A stretch of DNA of 64,000 nt, taken from assembly GCF_900104775.1 (NCBI RefSeq), contig NZ_FNSA01000003.1, forward strand, positions 3,348,001-3,412,000, in the 5' to 3' direction. A program made the position numbers and the translations under genes. The notes under the pieces are model-generated. The model made no database searches. It was not told the origin of the DNA and was given only the letters and a program-made list of their open reading frames with translations. Numbering within the stretch: the first letter of the stretch is position 1; every line of letters begins with the position of its first letter. Below are positions 20,248 to 28,169 of this stretch, one piece after another. The DNA is from Tsukamurella tyrosinosolvens (GTDB lineage Bacteria > Actinomycetota > Actinomycetes > Mycobacteriales > Mycobacteriaceae).

Positions 20248-21098
20248 CGGGCGGTCCCCTGGGCCGGAGCCTGCGGCGCCGGGCTCGGGGCGGGGGTCTG
20301 GGCCGGGGTCTGCGCGGGGGTCTGGGTGGCCGCCGACGGTGCGGGCGTCGGCGCGTTCACGACGGTCGGGCTGCCGGGGTTCATGGTGACCAATTGTTCC
20401 CCGCCTGCCGGTGCGGGCCCGGAATTCCCGGCGACCGGCGTGCCGGATCCGTCGGACGTGGCGCCGCTCGGGTCGCCCGTCCGCTGCGCGGGCGGGTTGA
20501 GCGCGGGCTTGGCCGCGCCGGTGGCGGGCGCGGGCTTGCCGACCACGGCGACCTTGCCGCCCTCCTTGCCGACCAGGACAGGGACGGTGCCGGCGGGGAT
20601 CATGCCGAGCGCGGTGGCGCGCTCGGCGAGGCCCGGGGCGCTCTCCCCCGACTTCACGTCGCGCTCCAGCGCCGCCTTCTTCTCGGCGAGCGAACTGTTC
20701 ACGGCCTCACGGCGGGTCAGCTCGTAGGAGTTCTCGGCGCTGCCCGTCGACAACCACAGGGTCATGCCCAGACCGGCGCAGACCAGGGCGATGAGCGCGA
20801 GCACGAACGGCACCCGGCGCACCATCCCGGTCGGCCGGGGCAGGCGCGCGAGGAGCCCCGCGGCGGCGGCGCCGTCGCGGTGGCGGCGCAGGGCGCGCTC
20901 GGCGGGCGTCTCGCGCAGGGTGCCGCCCGCGTCGAGGACGGCCCGCTGCTGCTCGAGGCGCTTCTGCCGGCGGTCCAGCGCGCGCTGCGCCGAGCTCGAC
21001 CGGGGCCGGGAGGTGTCGCGGTCGTCGCGGCGCGCGGGGGCCCGCCGGGTCCGGGTGTCCGGCGTCGACGGTGCCTGGGTCGCGTTCGGTGCGGTCAT
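20244..21098 (-). CDS. ftsL: FtsL-like divisome protein with long proline-rich tail
   Basis: Bitopic protein between rsmH and ftsI, the fixed position of actinobacterial FtsL (Rv2164c type). The cytoplasmic N-terminus of about 95 residues is basic. One membrane helix (about 98-118, [21 protein letters not shown]) precedes a short coiled coil ([20 protein letters not shown]). A long Ala/Pro/Thr/Gly extracytoplasmic tail ends in [18 protein letters not shown]. At 284 residues it is longer than classical FtsL because of both disordered ends. It overlaps rsmH as ATGA at its start and ftsI as GTGA at its end. Confidence 0.9.
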   Translation of the reverse strand: MTAPNATQAPSTPDTRTRRAPARRDDRDTSRPRSSSAQRALDRRQKRLEQQRAVLDAGGTLRETPAERALRRHRDGAAAAGLLARLPRPTGMVRRVPFVLALIALVCAGLGMTLWLSTGSAENSYELTRREAVNSSLAEKKAALERDVKSGESAPGLAERATALGMIPAGTVPVLVGKEGGKVAVVGKPAPATGAAKPALNPPAQRTGDPSGATSDGSGTPVAGNSGPAPAGGEQLVTMNPGSPTVVNAPTPAPSAATQTPAQTPAQTPAPSPAPQAPAQGTAR

Positions 21099-22102
21099 CG
21101 CGCGCTCCTCGTGCTGCGGGTCCGGTCGGTGGGGGTGTCGAGGCGGCGGGCCGCGCGCATGCGCACGGGCGCCGCCCGCTGGTTCTCCGCGATCTCGTCG
21201 TCGGTGGCGCGCTCGGCGCCGCGGGTGAGCAGTTCGAACGTCGCGCCGGTGCCGGGCAGGTCGACGGGCAGCCCGGCGGGGGTGGTCGACCGGGTGCGCT
21301 CGGCGAGCGCGGCCTTGACGATGCGGTCCTCGAGCGACTGGTAGCTGAGGAAGACGATCCGGCCGTCGGGGGCCAGCGCGTCGAGGCCCTGCGGGACCGC
21401 GGCCTCGAGGGACGCGAGCTCGGCGTTGACCTCGATGCGCAGCGCCTGGAAGGTGCGCTTGGCCGGGTGCCCACCGGTGCGCCGCGCGGGCGCGGGGATC
21501 GTGGCGTAGAGCAACTCCACGAGGCGGCCACTGGTGGTGAAGGGCTCCTTCTCGCGCTCCTTGAGCACGGCGGAGGCGATCTTGCCGGCGAATCGCTCGT
21601 CGCCGTAGCGCTGCAGGATCCGCGCGAGGTCGCCGTGGGAGTAGGTGTTGAGCACATCGGCCGCGGTGAGCGGGTCGTCCGCGTTCATCCGCATGTCCAG
21701 CGGCGCGTCCACCGAGTAGGCGAAGCCGCGCTCGACCCGGTCGAGCTGCATCGACGAGACGCCGAGGTCGAACAGGATCGCGTCGACGCCGGGGCCGCCC
21801 GAGGCGAGCGAGAGCCCCAGTTCGTCGAGGGCGTCGGCCATGCCGTCGTAGCGGGTGTGGACGGGGATGAAGCGCTCGCCGAAGCGGGCGAGCCGTTCGC
21901 CGGCGATGGCGTGGGCGTCGTTGTCGCGGTCGAGGCCGACGACGCGGGCCTGCGGGAAGGATTCGAGGATGAGCTCGGAGTGGCCGCCGGCACCGAGCGT
22001 CGCGTCGACGTAGACGGCACCGTCGTGCTGCAGGGCCGGGGCGAGGAGCTCACGCACGCGGGTCGCGAGGACCGGCACGTGACCGAAGAACTCGTCGGAC
22101 AT
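21095..22102 (-). CDS. rsmH: 16S rRNA (cytosine(1402)-N(4))-methyltransferase RsmH
   Basis: SAM-dependent methyltransferase that modifies C1402 in the ribosomal decoding centre. The SAM motif [20 protein letters not shown] and the family motifs [21 protein letters not shown] and LDMRMN are clear, with [12 protein letters not shown] further on. The start [12 protein letters not shown] (22100-22102) is preferred over a GTG six codons upstream because the ribosome site GGAGGAG (22105-22111) would otherwise fall inside the gene. This gives 335 residues. It follows mraZ by 153 bases, the usual order. Confidence 0.97.
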   Translation of the reverse strand: MSDEFFGHVPVLATRVRELLAPALQHDGAVYVDATLGAGGHSELILESFPQARVVGLDRDNDAHAIAGERLARFGERFIPVHTRYDGMADALDELGLSLASGGPGVDAILFDLGVSSMQLDRVERGFAYSVDAPLDMRMNADDPLTAADVLNTYSHGDLARILQRYGDERFAGKIASAVLKEREKEPFTTSGRLVELLYATIPAPARRTGGHPAKRTFQALRIEVNAELASLEAAVPQGLDALAPDGRIVFLSYQSLEDRIVKAALAERTRSTTPAGLPVDLPGTGATFELLTRGAERATDDEIAENQRAAPVRMRAARRLDTPTDRTRSTRSAR

Positions 22103-22255
22103 GACTCCTCCAGGGCACACGATGGCGTTCGATGGTTTCTGGCGGATGGAGCGGGGTCCCCGCCCGACCCGTACCTGGCGTTGGGGAAGTACGTCAGGGC
22201 CGGTTCGGGCGCAGGCCTCGGTCCACCTCGACCGGGCCGCGCGAGAGCGCGGTTG

Positions 22256-22687
22256 TCAGAAGATCGCCTTGAGCGATTCGGACTGCGGCTGTGCGTAGTC
22301 GTCTTCGTGCTGTGCCTGGTAGTGCTCCCACGCCTCCGCGTCCCAGATCTCCAGGAACCTCCGCGATCCGACGACGACGCATTCCTTGGTCAGGCCTGCG
22401 TAGCGACGGTGATCGGCCGAGAGCGAGATCCGACCCTGGGAGTCGGGACGCTGGTCGTCCGAGCTGGCGAAGAAGTTGCGGTAGAAGGCGCGTCCCGCGG
22501 GGTCGGTCCATTCGATGGCATCCGCCTTCTCGGCGATGCGCTCGAACTCCGCCTTCGGGTACACCGTGAGGCTTCGATCCTGTCCTTTCGTGATCGTCAG
22601 CCCACCCGCCAGTTCCTCGCGGTACTTCGCGGGGAGGGTGAGCCGTCCCTTGTCATCGAGCTTCGGCGTGTAGGTACCCGTGAACAT
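22256..22687 (-). CDS. mraZ: transcriptional regulator MraZ
   Basis: DNA-binding protein with two SpoVT/AbrB-like MraZ domains, first gene of the division and cell wall cluster. In other bacteria it binds repeats upstream of its own gene and sets cluster expression. The first domain begins [24 protein letters not shown] and the second includes [21 protein letters not shown]. Length is 143 residues. ATG at 22685-22687 is chosen because GGGAGGTGG precedes it. A GTG 12 codons upstream would bury that site. A -10 TAGTCT lies at 22738-22743, with four GTGG repeats beside it. Confidence 0.97.
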   Translation of the reverse strand: MFTGTYTPKLDDKGRLTLPAKYREELAGGLTITKGQDRSLTVYPKAEFERIAEKADAIEWTDPAGRAFYRNFFASSDDQRPDSQGRISLSADHRRYAGLTKECVVVGSRRFLEIWDAEAWEHYQAQHEDDYAQPQSESLKAIF

Positions 22688-22737
22688 CACGGCCACCTCC
22701 CGCCTACCCCGAGGGGTTGTCACTGGATCGAGACTTC

Positions 22738-22799
22738 AGACTAGCGCGTCTTTCTCCAGTGCGCCCCACATTACCCCACCATTCACCACTTTCAACCAC
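22738..22799 (-). promoter_or_regulatory. mraZ promoter with four-repeat MraZ operator
   Basis: On the minus strand GTGG occurs four times at exactly 10-base steps (22796-22799, 22786-22789, 22776-22779, 22766-22769). The last copy overlaps the expected -35 position of a -10 TAGTCT (22738-22743). MraZ proteins are known to bind direct repeats of a TGGG/GTGG core with 10-base period, so this is very likely the autoregulatory operator. The period places all four cores on one face of the helix. Confidence 0.85.
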
Positions 22800-22849
22800 A
22801 TCGCGGCGCGTTTCGCGGCGGATTCTCAGAATCGACGCAGGTCAATACC

Positions 22850-23013
22850 GTGGCGTGAAGTGGGGGACGCGGCGCGCACCGGCGTGGCGGACTTCGTCAC
22901 ACCTGCGCGATCACGCGCGATCTGCGCGACGGTTGGGACTCATGAGACATGGCGGACGCCGGGATGGCCGGCCGTGGGGAGAAGTGGGGAATCCCGGTGG
23001 GGAGAAGTGGGGA
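22850..23013 (+). repeat. three further pairs of 10-base-spaced GTGG repeats
   Basis: On the plus strand, GTGG cores stand 10 bases apart at 22850/22860, 22974/22984 and 22997/23007. The last two pairs share the identical unit GTGGGGAGAAGTGGGGA. The spacing is that of the mraZ operator repeats but the orientation is opposite, and the pairs lie 160-330 bases upstream of the mraZ start. They may be auxiliary MraZ sites; no gene reads rightward from them. Confidence 0.6.
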
Positions 23014-23214
23014 ATGGGCGACAGGACGGTCCGGCGCAGGCCGTTCCGGCGAATCCACGGCTCCGATGCACGCGAGACCGAATCCGGCCCTCCGTCGAGC
23101 TGAGCCGCGCATTCACAGCGGGGGCGTCGCACCAGGGCCGGCGGTGCAGCTGGAGGGCGGCGCGAATGGGCGACGTACGACGCCGGTTCGCCCCCATCGG
23201 ATCGCACCCATCCG

Positions 23215-23282
23215 CTCCCGCGAACGTTTCCGCCTCGTCATTGCGTTGCAACGGGATGACGAAGCAGAAACGCTCGCGGGAG
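23215..23282. repeat. 68-base near-perfect palindrome
   Basis: Two 27-base arms (23215-23241 and 23256-23282) are inverted copies with 24 of 27 positions matching; the three differences are all transitions. The 14-base centre itself contains the perfect palindrome CGTTGCAACG (23244-23253) on the same axis. No T-run flanks either side, so it is not a simple terminator. It could fold as a cruciform or a long RNA hairpin in either transcript. Its origin and role are unknown. Confidence 0.9.
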
Positions 23283-23395
23283 GGCCGGACCCTCACCAAG
23301 GAGCCGGCAAGCGCACACGACGCAAGTGGTCCGCGGCGCCGCCGAGGGCTCGTCGCGACCGCGGTGGGCGATCGCCGATTTCGCTCACAGCGCAA

Positions 23396-23428
23396 CGAAA
23401 AAGCCGCCGACCATCAGGTCGGCGGCTT
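23396..23428 (-). terminator. intrinsic terminator of the DUF3040 gene
   Basis: A perfect 12-base-pair stem (23401-23412 with 23417-23428, four-base loop) is followed on the minus strand by TTTTTCG. It begins 17 bases after the stop of the DUF3040 gene, and stops minus-strand transcription before it enters the mraZ upstream region. Confidence 0.93.
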
Positions 23429-23444
23429 CATCGGCTCTGCGAAC

Positions 23445-23864
23445 TCAGGGGAAGCGGCGGCGGAAGCGCTCTTCCATGCGGGCGACGAAAGACTGCCCGG
23501 ACGCGCGGGCACCGCCGGCGCTGCGGCCGCGGCCCGATCGGGAACGCACGGAGCCGTCGTCCTCGACGGTGCCGCGAGGGCCCTTGGCAGAGGGACCGGA
23601 CCACAGCGCGTAGATCACGGAACCGAACATCAGCAGGAAGCCGACGAGACCGACGATCACGGTGTACTCGACCTTGCCGAGCAGCATGCCCGCGATGAGC
23701 AGCATCAATCCGACCGCGAAGCCGATCGCGGCGATGACGCGGCGCTTACCCGACGCGCCGCCGAACCGACCGCCGCGGACGTTCGACGCGAACTTCGGAT
23801 CCTCGGCGTAGAGCGCGCTCTCGATCTGGTCGAGCATGCGCTGTTCGTGCTCGGAGAGTGGCAC
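23445..23864 (-). CDS. DUF3040 family membrane protein
   Basis: A 139-residue actinobacterial protein (Rv2169c position). The conserved start PLSEHEQRMLDQIESALYAEDPKFA is the DUF3040 signature. Two membrane helices follow at about residues 45-65 and 70-88, then a Ser/Gly/Arg-rich tail. Function is unknown; homologues are small membrane proteins near the division cluster. The start is GTG (23862-23864) with AAGGAGGGG just upstream; an upstream GTG would place that site inside the gene. A clear terminator follows. Confidence 0.88.
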   Translation of the reverse strand: MPLSEHEQRMLDQIESALYAEDPKFASNVRGGRFGGASGKRRVIAAIGFAVGLMLLIAGMLLGKVEYTVIVGLVGFLLMFGSVIYALWSGPSAKGPRGTVEDDGSVRSRSGRGRSAGGARASGQSFVARMEERFRRRFP

Positions 23865-23970
23865 GTTCCCCTCCTTCAGCACTCATGGGGTCCAACTCCT
23901 CCCTTCATGATACGAGGCTTGCGACCCGACGACCACCATCCGTCGAAGAATGAGCGTTCGCTGTGAGAAA

Positions 23971-24384
23971 TCATGCAGCCCGGCACAGATCCGCTTCGAC
24001 GGAGTTCAGGAAAGTCTGCACGCGGGCGTGGAGGACGGCGACCTCGTCGGCACTCACCGTGCGAGCCGTGGTCTCGAGCGCCGCGACGACGCCGGACACC
24101 GACGTGAAGTAGGCGACCCACTCCGCGTAGCCCGGGGCCGCCTTGGCGAGCCGCAGCCAGGCGTTGCGCGTGGGGCGCCGAACGCCCGTCTCCCGCTCGG
24201 CCAGCAGGGCGGCCGCGCCGCGCAGCGCGGCGTGGTAGATCTCGCGGTACTGGTCGGCCGGAGCCGGCGAGCCGCCGGCCCGGGCGAGGAACTGATCCGC
24301 ACGATCGAGGATGCGCGCCGCGCCCGACTCGCCCATGTGGCGACGGGAACCGACGAGATCGATCCGTGCCTTCGATTCGACCAT
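23971..24384 (-). CDS. SAV_6107 family HEPN domain protein
   Basis: A 137-residue, mostly helical protein that fits the SAV_6107-type HEPN family of actinobacteria. Recognisable parts are RILDRADQFLARAG, REIYHAALRGAAALLAERE, NAWLRLAKAAPGYAEWVAYF and the C-terminal VQTFLNSVEADL. HEPN proteins are often RNA-binding or ribonucleolytic, but a canonical RxxxxH motif is not obvious here (REIYH is one residue short), so activity is uncertain. The ATG has a good AGGAGG site. It is divergent from the GNAT operon across a 230-base gap. Confidence 0.82.
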   Translation of the reverse strand: MVESKARIDLVGSRRHMGESGAARILDRADQFLARAGGSPAPADQYREIYHAALRGAAALLAERETGVRRPTRNAWLRLAKAAPGYAEWVAYFTSVSGVVAALETTARTVSADEVAVLHARVQTFLNSVEADLCRAA

Positions 24385-24547
24385 GACCTTCCTCCTGCTC
24401 CGTGGGCCTCTTCACCCTGTTACCGCGAGTTGTACCGGACGGGACTGACACGTAACGCTTCCCTCGTTCCGCGCCAGCCCCGCCCGGCGGACCGGGATCG
24501 ACACCCCGCCCCGGCGCCAGAACATGCGCGCCAATCCGATGGTCCGC

Positions 24548-24578
24548 GATCGAACAATTATTCGATCACTTCTAATAT
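24548..24578 (+). promoter_or_regulatory. promoter with operator-like palindrome upstream of the GNAT gene
   Basis: The inverted repeat GATCGAA-6-TTCGATC (24548-24567) is followed by the -10 TAATAT (24573-24578). The repeat covers the -35 area, so a bound regulator would block the promoter. Transcription should begin near 24585, giving a 30-base leader with GGGAGAGGA before GTG 24615. The regulator is not identifiable from the window. Confidence 0.6.
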
Positions 24579-24614
24579 AGCGTGAGTGTGCGTGACGTCA
24601 AGGGAGAGGAAGCC

Positions 24615-25229
24615 GTGACCGCAGTGCCGACGCAGCAACCACGGATCCACGCCCTGTCGCCGCAGGACGCCACGCTGTGGCTGCCCGCCGCCCTGCAGAT
24701 CTACGTGGCCGCGATGGACTACCCCGCCGGCACGGAATCGCACCGCCTGCCCATGTGGCGCGAGCACCTCAACCGGCCCGGATACGCGGCCTTCGGTGCC
24801 GTGCAAGCGCTCCGCACCGACGACGGCCGGATGGTCGACCACCTGGTCGGCATCGCCTACGGCTACAGCGGCGCCGGCGATCAGTGGTGGAACCGCCAGC
24901 TCCGCGTGGGCCTGGGCCGGCGCGGCCTGCCGCAGGAGCAGGTCGAGGCCGTCGCCGCCGACTACTTCGAACTCACCGAGCTGCACGTGCACCCCGCGGC
25001 GCAGGGGCACGGCGTGGGCGCGGCCCTGCTCGGCGCACTGCTCGCCGGCCGGCCCGAACCGCGCGTTCTGCTCTCCACCCCGGAGGTGGCCGCCGAGCAG
25101 AACCGCGCGTGGCGGCTGTACCGCCGCACCGGCTTCTACGACGTGCTCCGCGACTTCCGCTTCTCCGGCGACCCGCGCCCGTTCGCCGTCCTGGGCCACG
25201 ACCTGCCCTTCGTCCCGCCCGCGCCGTGA
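24615..25229 (+). CDS. GNAT family N-acetyltransferase (Rv2170-like)
   Basis: A 204-residue acetyltransferase. The acetyl-CoA loop lies in LHVHPAAQGHGVGAALLGALL (about 126-146), preceded by the beta-4 strand ELTELHVHP and followed by NRAWRLYRRTGFYDVLRDFRF, the usual GNAT C-terminal half. It holds the position of Rv2170, reported to acetylate isocitrate dehydrogenase; whether the substrate is shared is inference. The start GTG 24615 is chosen for the GGGAGAGGA site and the promoter position; GTG at 24582 is too close to the -10. Its stop overlaps the next gene as GTGA. Confidence 0.88.
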   Translation: MTAVPTQQPRIHALSPQDATLWLPAALQIYVAAMDYPAGTESHRLPMWREHLNRPGYAAFGAVQALRTDDGRMVDHLVGIAYGYSGAGDQWWNRQLRVGLGRRGLPQEQVEAVAADYFELTELHVHPAAQGHGVGAALLGALLAGRPEPRVLLSTPEVAAEQNRAWRLYRRTGFYDVLRDFRFSGDPRPFAVLGHDLPFVPPAP

Positions 25230-26800
25230 TCGACGTCGCTGTCGTCGGTTCCGGCCACAACGCGCTGGTCGGCGCCGCGTACCTCGCGGCGCAGGGCCGC
25301 TCCGTCGCGGTCTTCGAAGCCGACACCGTGCCCGGCGGGGCGGTCAGCACCGTCGAACGCTTTCCGGGCTATCGCGTGGACCGCGGCTCGTCGGCGCACC
25401 TGATGTTCCGGCACACCGGCATCGCGGAGGAACTCGACCTGGCGGCGCACGGGCTGCGCTACCTGGACTGCGACCCCTGGGCCTTCGCCCCCACCCCGCC
25501 GGGCTCCACGGAGCCGCCGATCGTCTTCCGCCAGGACCTCGACGCCACGACCGCATCGATCGCCGCGGCCTGCGGGGACCGGGAGGCCGCGGCCTACCGC
25601 CGGTTCGTCGCCGAGTGGGCGCCCCGCGCACGGGCGACCATGGCAGCCTTCGGCTCCTCCCCCAGCGCCCCGCGGCTCGGCCGCGCCTTCTGGCCCACGA
25701 AGGGGCGCGCGAGCCTGACGCAGCTGTCGCGCACCTACCTCGCCTCGGGCGACCAGCTGCTCGACGAGTACTTCGACGACGAGCGACTCAAGGCCGCCCT
25801 CGCCTGGTTCGGCGCCCAGTCCGGCCCCGCGATGAGCGAGCCCGGCACCGCGCCCATGGTCGGCTTCGCCGCCCTCCTGCACACCCTGCCGCCGGGCCGC
25901 GCGGTCGGCGGCAGCGGCGCGCTCACGGCCGCCCTCCTCTCCCGCCTCGCGTCCGACGGCGCCACCGTCGCCCTGGGGACGCCCGTCACCGCGCTGCGCC
26001 GGTCGGGCCGGGCATGGGAGGTCACCGTCGGCGGGCCCGACGGTGCGCGGACCGTCCGGGCCCGCACCGTGCTCGCGGGCTGCCACGTGCTCACCACCCT
26101 GGACCTGCTGGCCCGCGGCGGCTACGACGCCGGCCGGGTCGCCCGCTGGCGCCGCGGCATCCAGGTCGGGCCCGGCGTGGGGATGGTGCTGCGCCTGGGC
26201 ACCACCGCACCGCCGGCCTTCGCCGGTGTGCCGCTCGCGGACCAGTCGGGGCTGGGACTGCTCGTCGCCGACCGCGGCCACCTCGCCCGCGCCCGCGGCG
26301 ACATGCTGGCCGGGGACGCGCCCCGTCGGCCCGCGGTGCTGGCGATGACCTTCTCCGGCCTGGACCCGTCGATCGCGCCCGACGGGCGGCACAACACCAC
26401 CCTGTGGGCGCAGTGGTACCCGTACGCCCTGCATGGCCACCCCGACGGCTGGGCCGCCGTCGCCGAGGCGGAGGCCGACCGGATCGTGGCGGAGACGCAG
26501 CGCTGGGCGCCCGGCTTCGCGGCGTCGATCGAGCACCGCTTCGTGCAGACCCCCGCGAGCCTGGAAGCCGAGCTGGGCCTGCTCGGCGGGAACGTCATGC
26601 ACGTGGAGATGGCGCTGCACAACATGCTGCTGTTCCGGCCCGTCCCGGAGCTGGCGGGCGGACGCGTGCCTGGCGCTCCGGGCCTCGCGCTGGCGGGCGC
26701 GTCGATGCACCCGGGAGGCGGGGTGAACGGATCGAGCGGGCGGATCGCGGCGCGGCTGCTCGCCCGCGACCTGGGACACCTGGCACGATGGCGGTCGTGA
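25226..26800 (+). CDS. phytoene desaturase-like FAD-dependent oxidoreductase
   Basis: A 524-residue NAD(P)/FAD-binding protein of the CrtI-like amine oxidase superfamily. The N-terminus IDVAVVGSGHNALVGAAYLA is a dinucleotide-binding GxGxxG fold, followed by VFEADTVPGGAVSTVERFPG with the family's GG doublet. The C-terminal FAD-contact segment is LALAGASMHPGGGVNGSSGR. Substrate cannot be told from sequence. It may act on carotenoids or other polyprenoids, since a polyprenyl diphosphate synthase lies 2.3 kb away, but no phytoene synthase is present. Both ends overlap neighbours by GTGA, so it is embedded in the GNAT-LppM operon. Confidence 0.88.
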   Translation: MIDVAVVGSGHNALVGAAYLAAQGRSVAVFEADTVPGGAVSTVERFPGYRVDRGSSAHLMFRHTGIAEELDLAAHGLRYLDCDPWAFAPTPPGSTEPPIVFRQDLDATTASIAAACGDREAAAYRRFVAEWAPRARATMAAFGSSPSAPRLGRAFWPTKGRASLTQLSRTYLASGDQLLDEYFDDERLKAALAWFGAQSGPAMSEPGTAPMVGFAALLHTLPPGRAVGGSGALTAALLSRLASDGATVALGTPVTALRRSGRAWEVTVGGPDGARTVRARTVLAGCHVLTTLDLLARGGYDAGRVARWRRGIQVGPGVGMVLRLGTTAPPAFAGVPLADQSGLGLLVADRGHLARARGDMLAGDAPRRPAVLAMTFSGLDPSIAPDGRHNTTLWAQWYPYALHGHPDGWAAVAEAEADRIVAETQRWAPGFAASIEHRFVQTPASLEAELGLLGGNVMHVEMALHNMLLFRPVPELAGGRVPGAPGLALAGASMHPGGGVNGSSGRIAARLLARDLGHLARWRS

Positions 26801-27507
26801 CTCTCCGAAGGATGCTCGCGGCGCTGGCGGTCCTGCTGCTGGTCGCCGCCCCCGCGGCGTGCTCGAGCCCCGGCCCGGGCGACCGGATGTCCGGCAAGAT
26901 CGTCGCCGCGCAGACCCCGGCCGCCAACCCGCAGGGCCCGCAGATCGCGGCACCCGGCGAGCTCAAGGGCCTCGCGGAGGTCAAGCCGTACGACTCGAAC
27001 GGCAAAGTCGGCACGCAGATGATCTTCCAGAACATCACCTTCGGCCAGTTCAACCAGGTCGGCGACGTGGTCTCGCAGGCCTTCGACACCTCGGCGGCGT
27101 CGATCAAGATGCGCGTGCAGCGCACCGGCGGCACGGTGATCCTCTCCGGCACCGCCGACCTCTCGTCGCTGGCCCCGAACTCGGGCGTCATCGTCGTCTC
27201 GCTGCAGTTCCCCGGCCCGGTCACCGCCACCAACGGCCAGCAGGAGGCCGACGACCTCGTGACCTGGACGCTCAACGCCGGCACCTCCGCGGCGCTGACC
27301 GCCGAGGCCGAGTACGCCGACCCGTCGATCGCGTCGTTCACGAAGTGGGCGTGGATCACCGCCCTGACCTCGTTCCTCGCCGCCGCGATCGTCGCCGGCG
27401 CCGCCTACGTCCGCCGCGACCGCAGCCCCAAGCCGGGCCAGGAGTCCGCCGAACCGGAGTCGCTCATCGAGCTGCCCCAGTGGCTCCGGGAGAAGCTCAA
27501 CCGCTGA
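26797..27507 (+). CDS. lppM: LppM family lipoprotein (DUF3153)
   Basis: A 236-residue envelope protein matching LppM (Rv2171) in position and layout. A hydrophobic signal segment (LAALAVLLLVAAPAACSS) puts a cysteine near residue 22, a poor lipobox. A beta-rich extracytoplasmic domain follows, with GQFNQVGDVVSQAFDTSAASIKMRV. A C-terminal membrane helix (WAWITALTSFLAAAIVAGAAYV) precedes a short cytoplasmic tail ending LPQWLREKLNR. In M. tuberculosis LppM affects phagosome maturation. The GTG start (26797) overlaps the upstream stop as GTGA; an ATG three codons earlier is possible. Confidence 0.85.
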   Translation: MTLRRMLAALAVLLLVAAPAACSSPGPGDRMSGKIVAAQTPAANPQGPQIAAPGELKGLAEVKPYDSNGKVGTQMIFQNITFGQFNQVGDVVSQAFDTSAASIKMRVQRTGGTVILSGTADLSSLAPNSGVIVVSLQFPGPVTATNGQQEADDLVTWTLNAGTSAALTAEAEYADPSIASFTKWAWITALTSFLAAAIVAGAAYVRRDRSPKPGQESAEPESLIELPQWLREKLNR

Positions 27508-27520
27508 CGGCTCACGTGGG

Positions 27521-27943
27521 TCAGCCGTCGTACCGCGCCGTCCCCGGGCGGTGCCGAACGAGCGGCCGGTACAGGATCAGCCCGAACACCGCCGACTGCA
27601 CCAACCCGTCGGCGACGTCGCCGTCGACGTCTCGAACGTCGAGCTCCGGCTCGCGCTCGATCAGCTCTGCCACCAGCGGTCGCACAGTGGCCAGATCGAC
27701 TCGATACTCCTCGCCGCCCAGATCCACGAGAGTCGCTGCGTCGACCCCGTCCCAGAAGGTCGTCCGCGCCCAGTGCCGGATCCCACACCCCTCGATCGCC
27801 TCGATCATCACAAGTCTCGTGACCTCGTCGATGCGGTCCGACGCACGCCGCGCCCGCACCGCCGCCAATGCGTGTCGGTAGGACACACCCTCCTGCCGGG
27901 CGAGGGCCCGGGCGGCGCGCTTCTCCGCGGAATCGATCGTCAT
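27521..27943 (-). CDS. conserved hypothetical protein, basic helical N-terminus
   Basis: A 140-residue protein of unknown function. The N-terminus RAARALARQEGVSYRHALAAVRAR is a basic helix pair of the kind (ALQ..GxSYxxALxxVR) seen at the start of many small actinobacterial accessory proteins. The rest is acidic and may be a separate folded region (TTFWDGVDAATLVDLGGEEYRV). ATG 27943 is chosen because GAAGGACG precedes it; an upstream frame extension has no ribosome site. It faces lppM tail to tail. TACACT (28099-28104, minus strand) may be its -10. No neighbour suggests a function. Confidence 0.6.
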   Translation of the reverse strand: MTIDSAEKRAARALARQEGVSYRHALAAVRARRASDRIDEVTRLVMIEAIEGCGIRHWARTTFWDGVDAATLVDLGGEEYRVDLATVRPLVAELIEREPELDVRDVDGDVADGLVQSAVFGLILYRPLVRHRPGTARYDG

Positions 27944-28169
27944 CGTTCGTCCTTCAGCGACGCGGCCCGCGCCCGACATCGCACTCGTACGAGGATGACA
28001 GGGTTTCGCATCCGCGGATCCTGAGGACCTTGCCCGATCAGCGCCGACTGCAGCACGGGTGCGTCGACTCCGGGTGGCTACGCGGGGTAGCGCTGTCCGG
28101 AGTGTAGCGCGCGAATGTCAGGTCAATTGTCCTCGAGATCAATGGAACGAATGACCGAACATCGTGGCA

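Larger units (their letters stand above)
22724..23444. other. long gene-free region between mraZ and the DUF3040 gene
   Basis: About 720 bases with no convincing gene on either strand; the open frames lack ribosome sites and family resemblance. From left to right it holds the mraZ promoter and operator, three further GTGG repeat pairs facing the other way, a 68-base palindrome and a terminator. This is by far the largest non-coding stretch of the window. Confidence 0.7.

Noticed and set aside
22850-23013. GTGGGGA repeats as a CRISPR array
   Set aside because: Units are 7-17 bases with 3-base spacers, there is no repeat-spacer regularity and no cas gene is nearby.
23215-23282. Palindrome as an intrinsic terminator or as part of a gene encoding the RERF...DEAET peptide
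   Set aside because: No T-run follows on either strand, and the real terminator lies at 23396-23428. The peptide similarity on both strands is a by-product of the palindrome.
22680-23966. 428-codon plus-strand open frame spanning the mraZ upstream region
   Set aside because: It starts inside mraZ, crosses operator repeats, palindrome and terminator, and ends inside another gene. Its composition is not protein-like.
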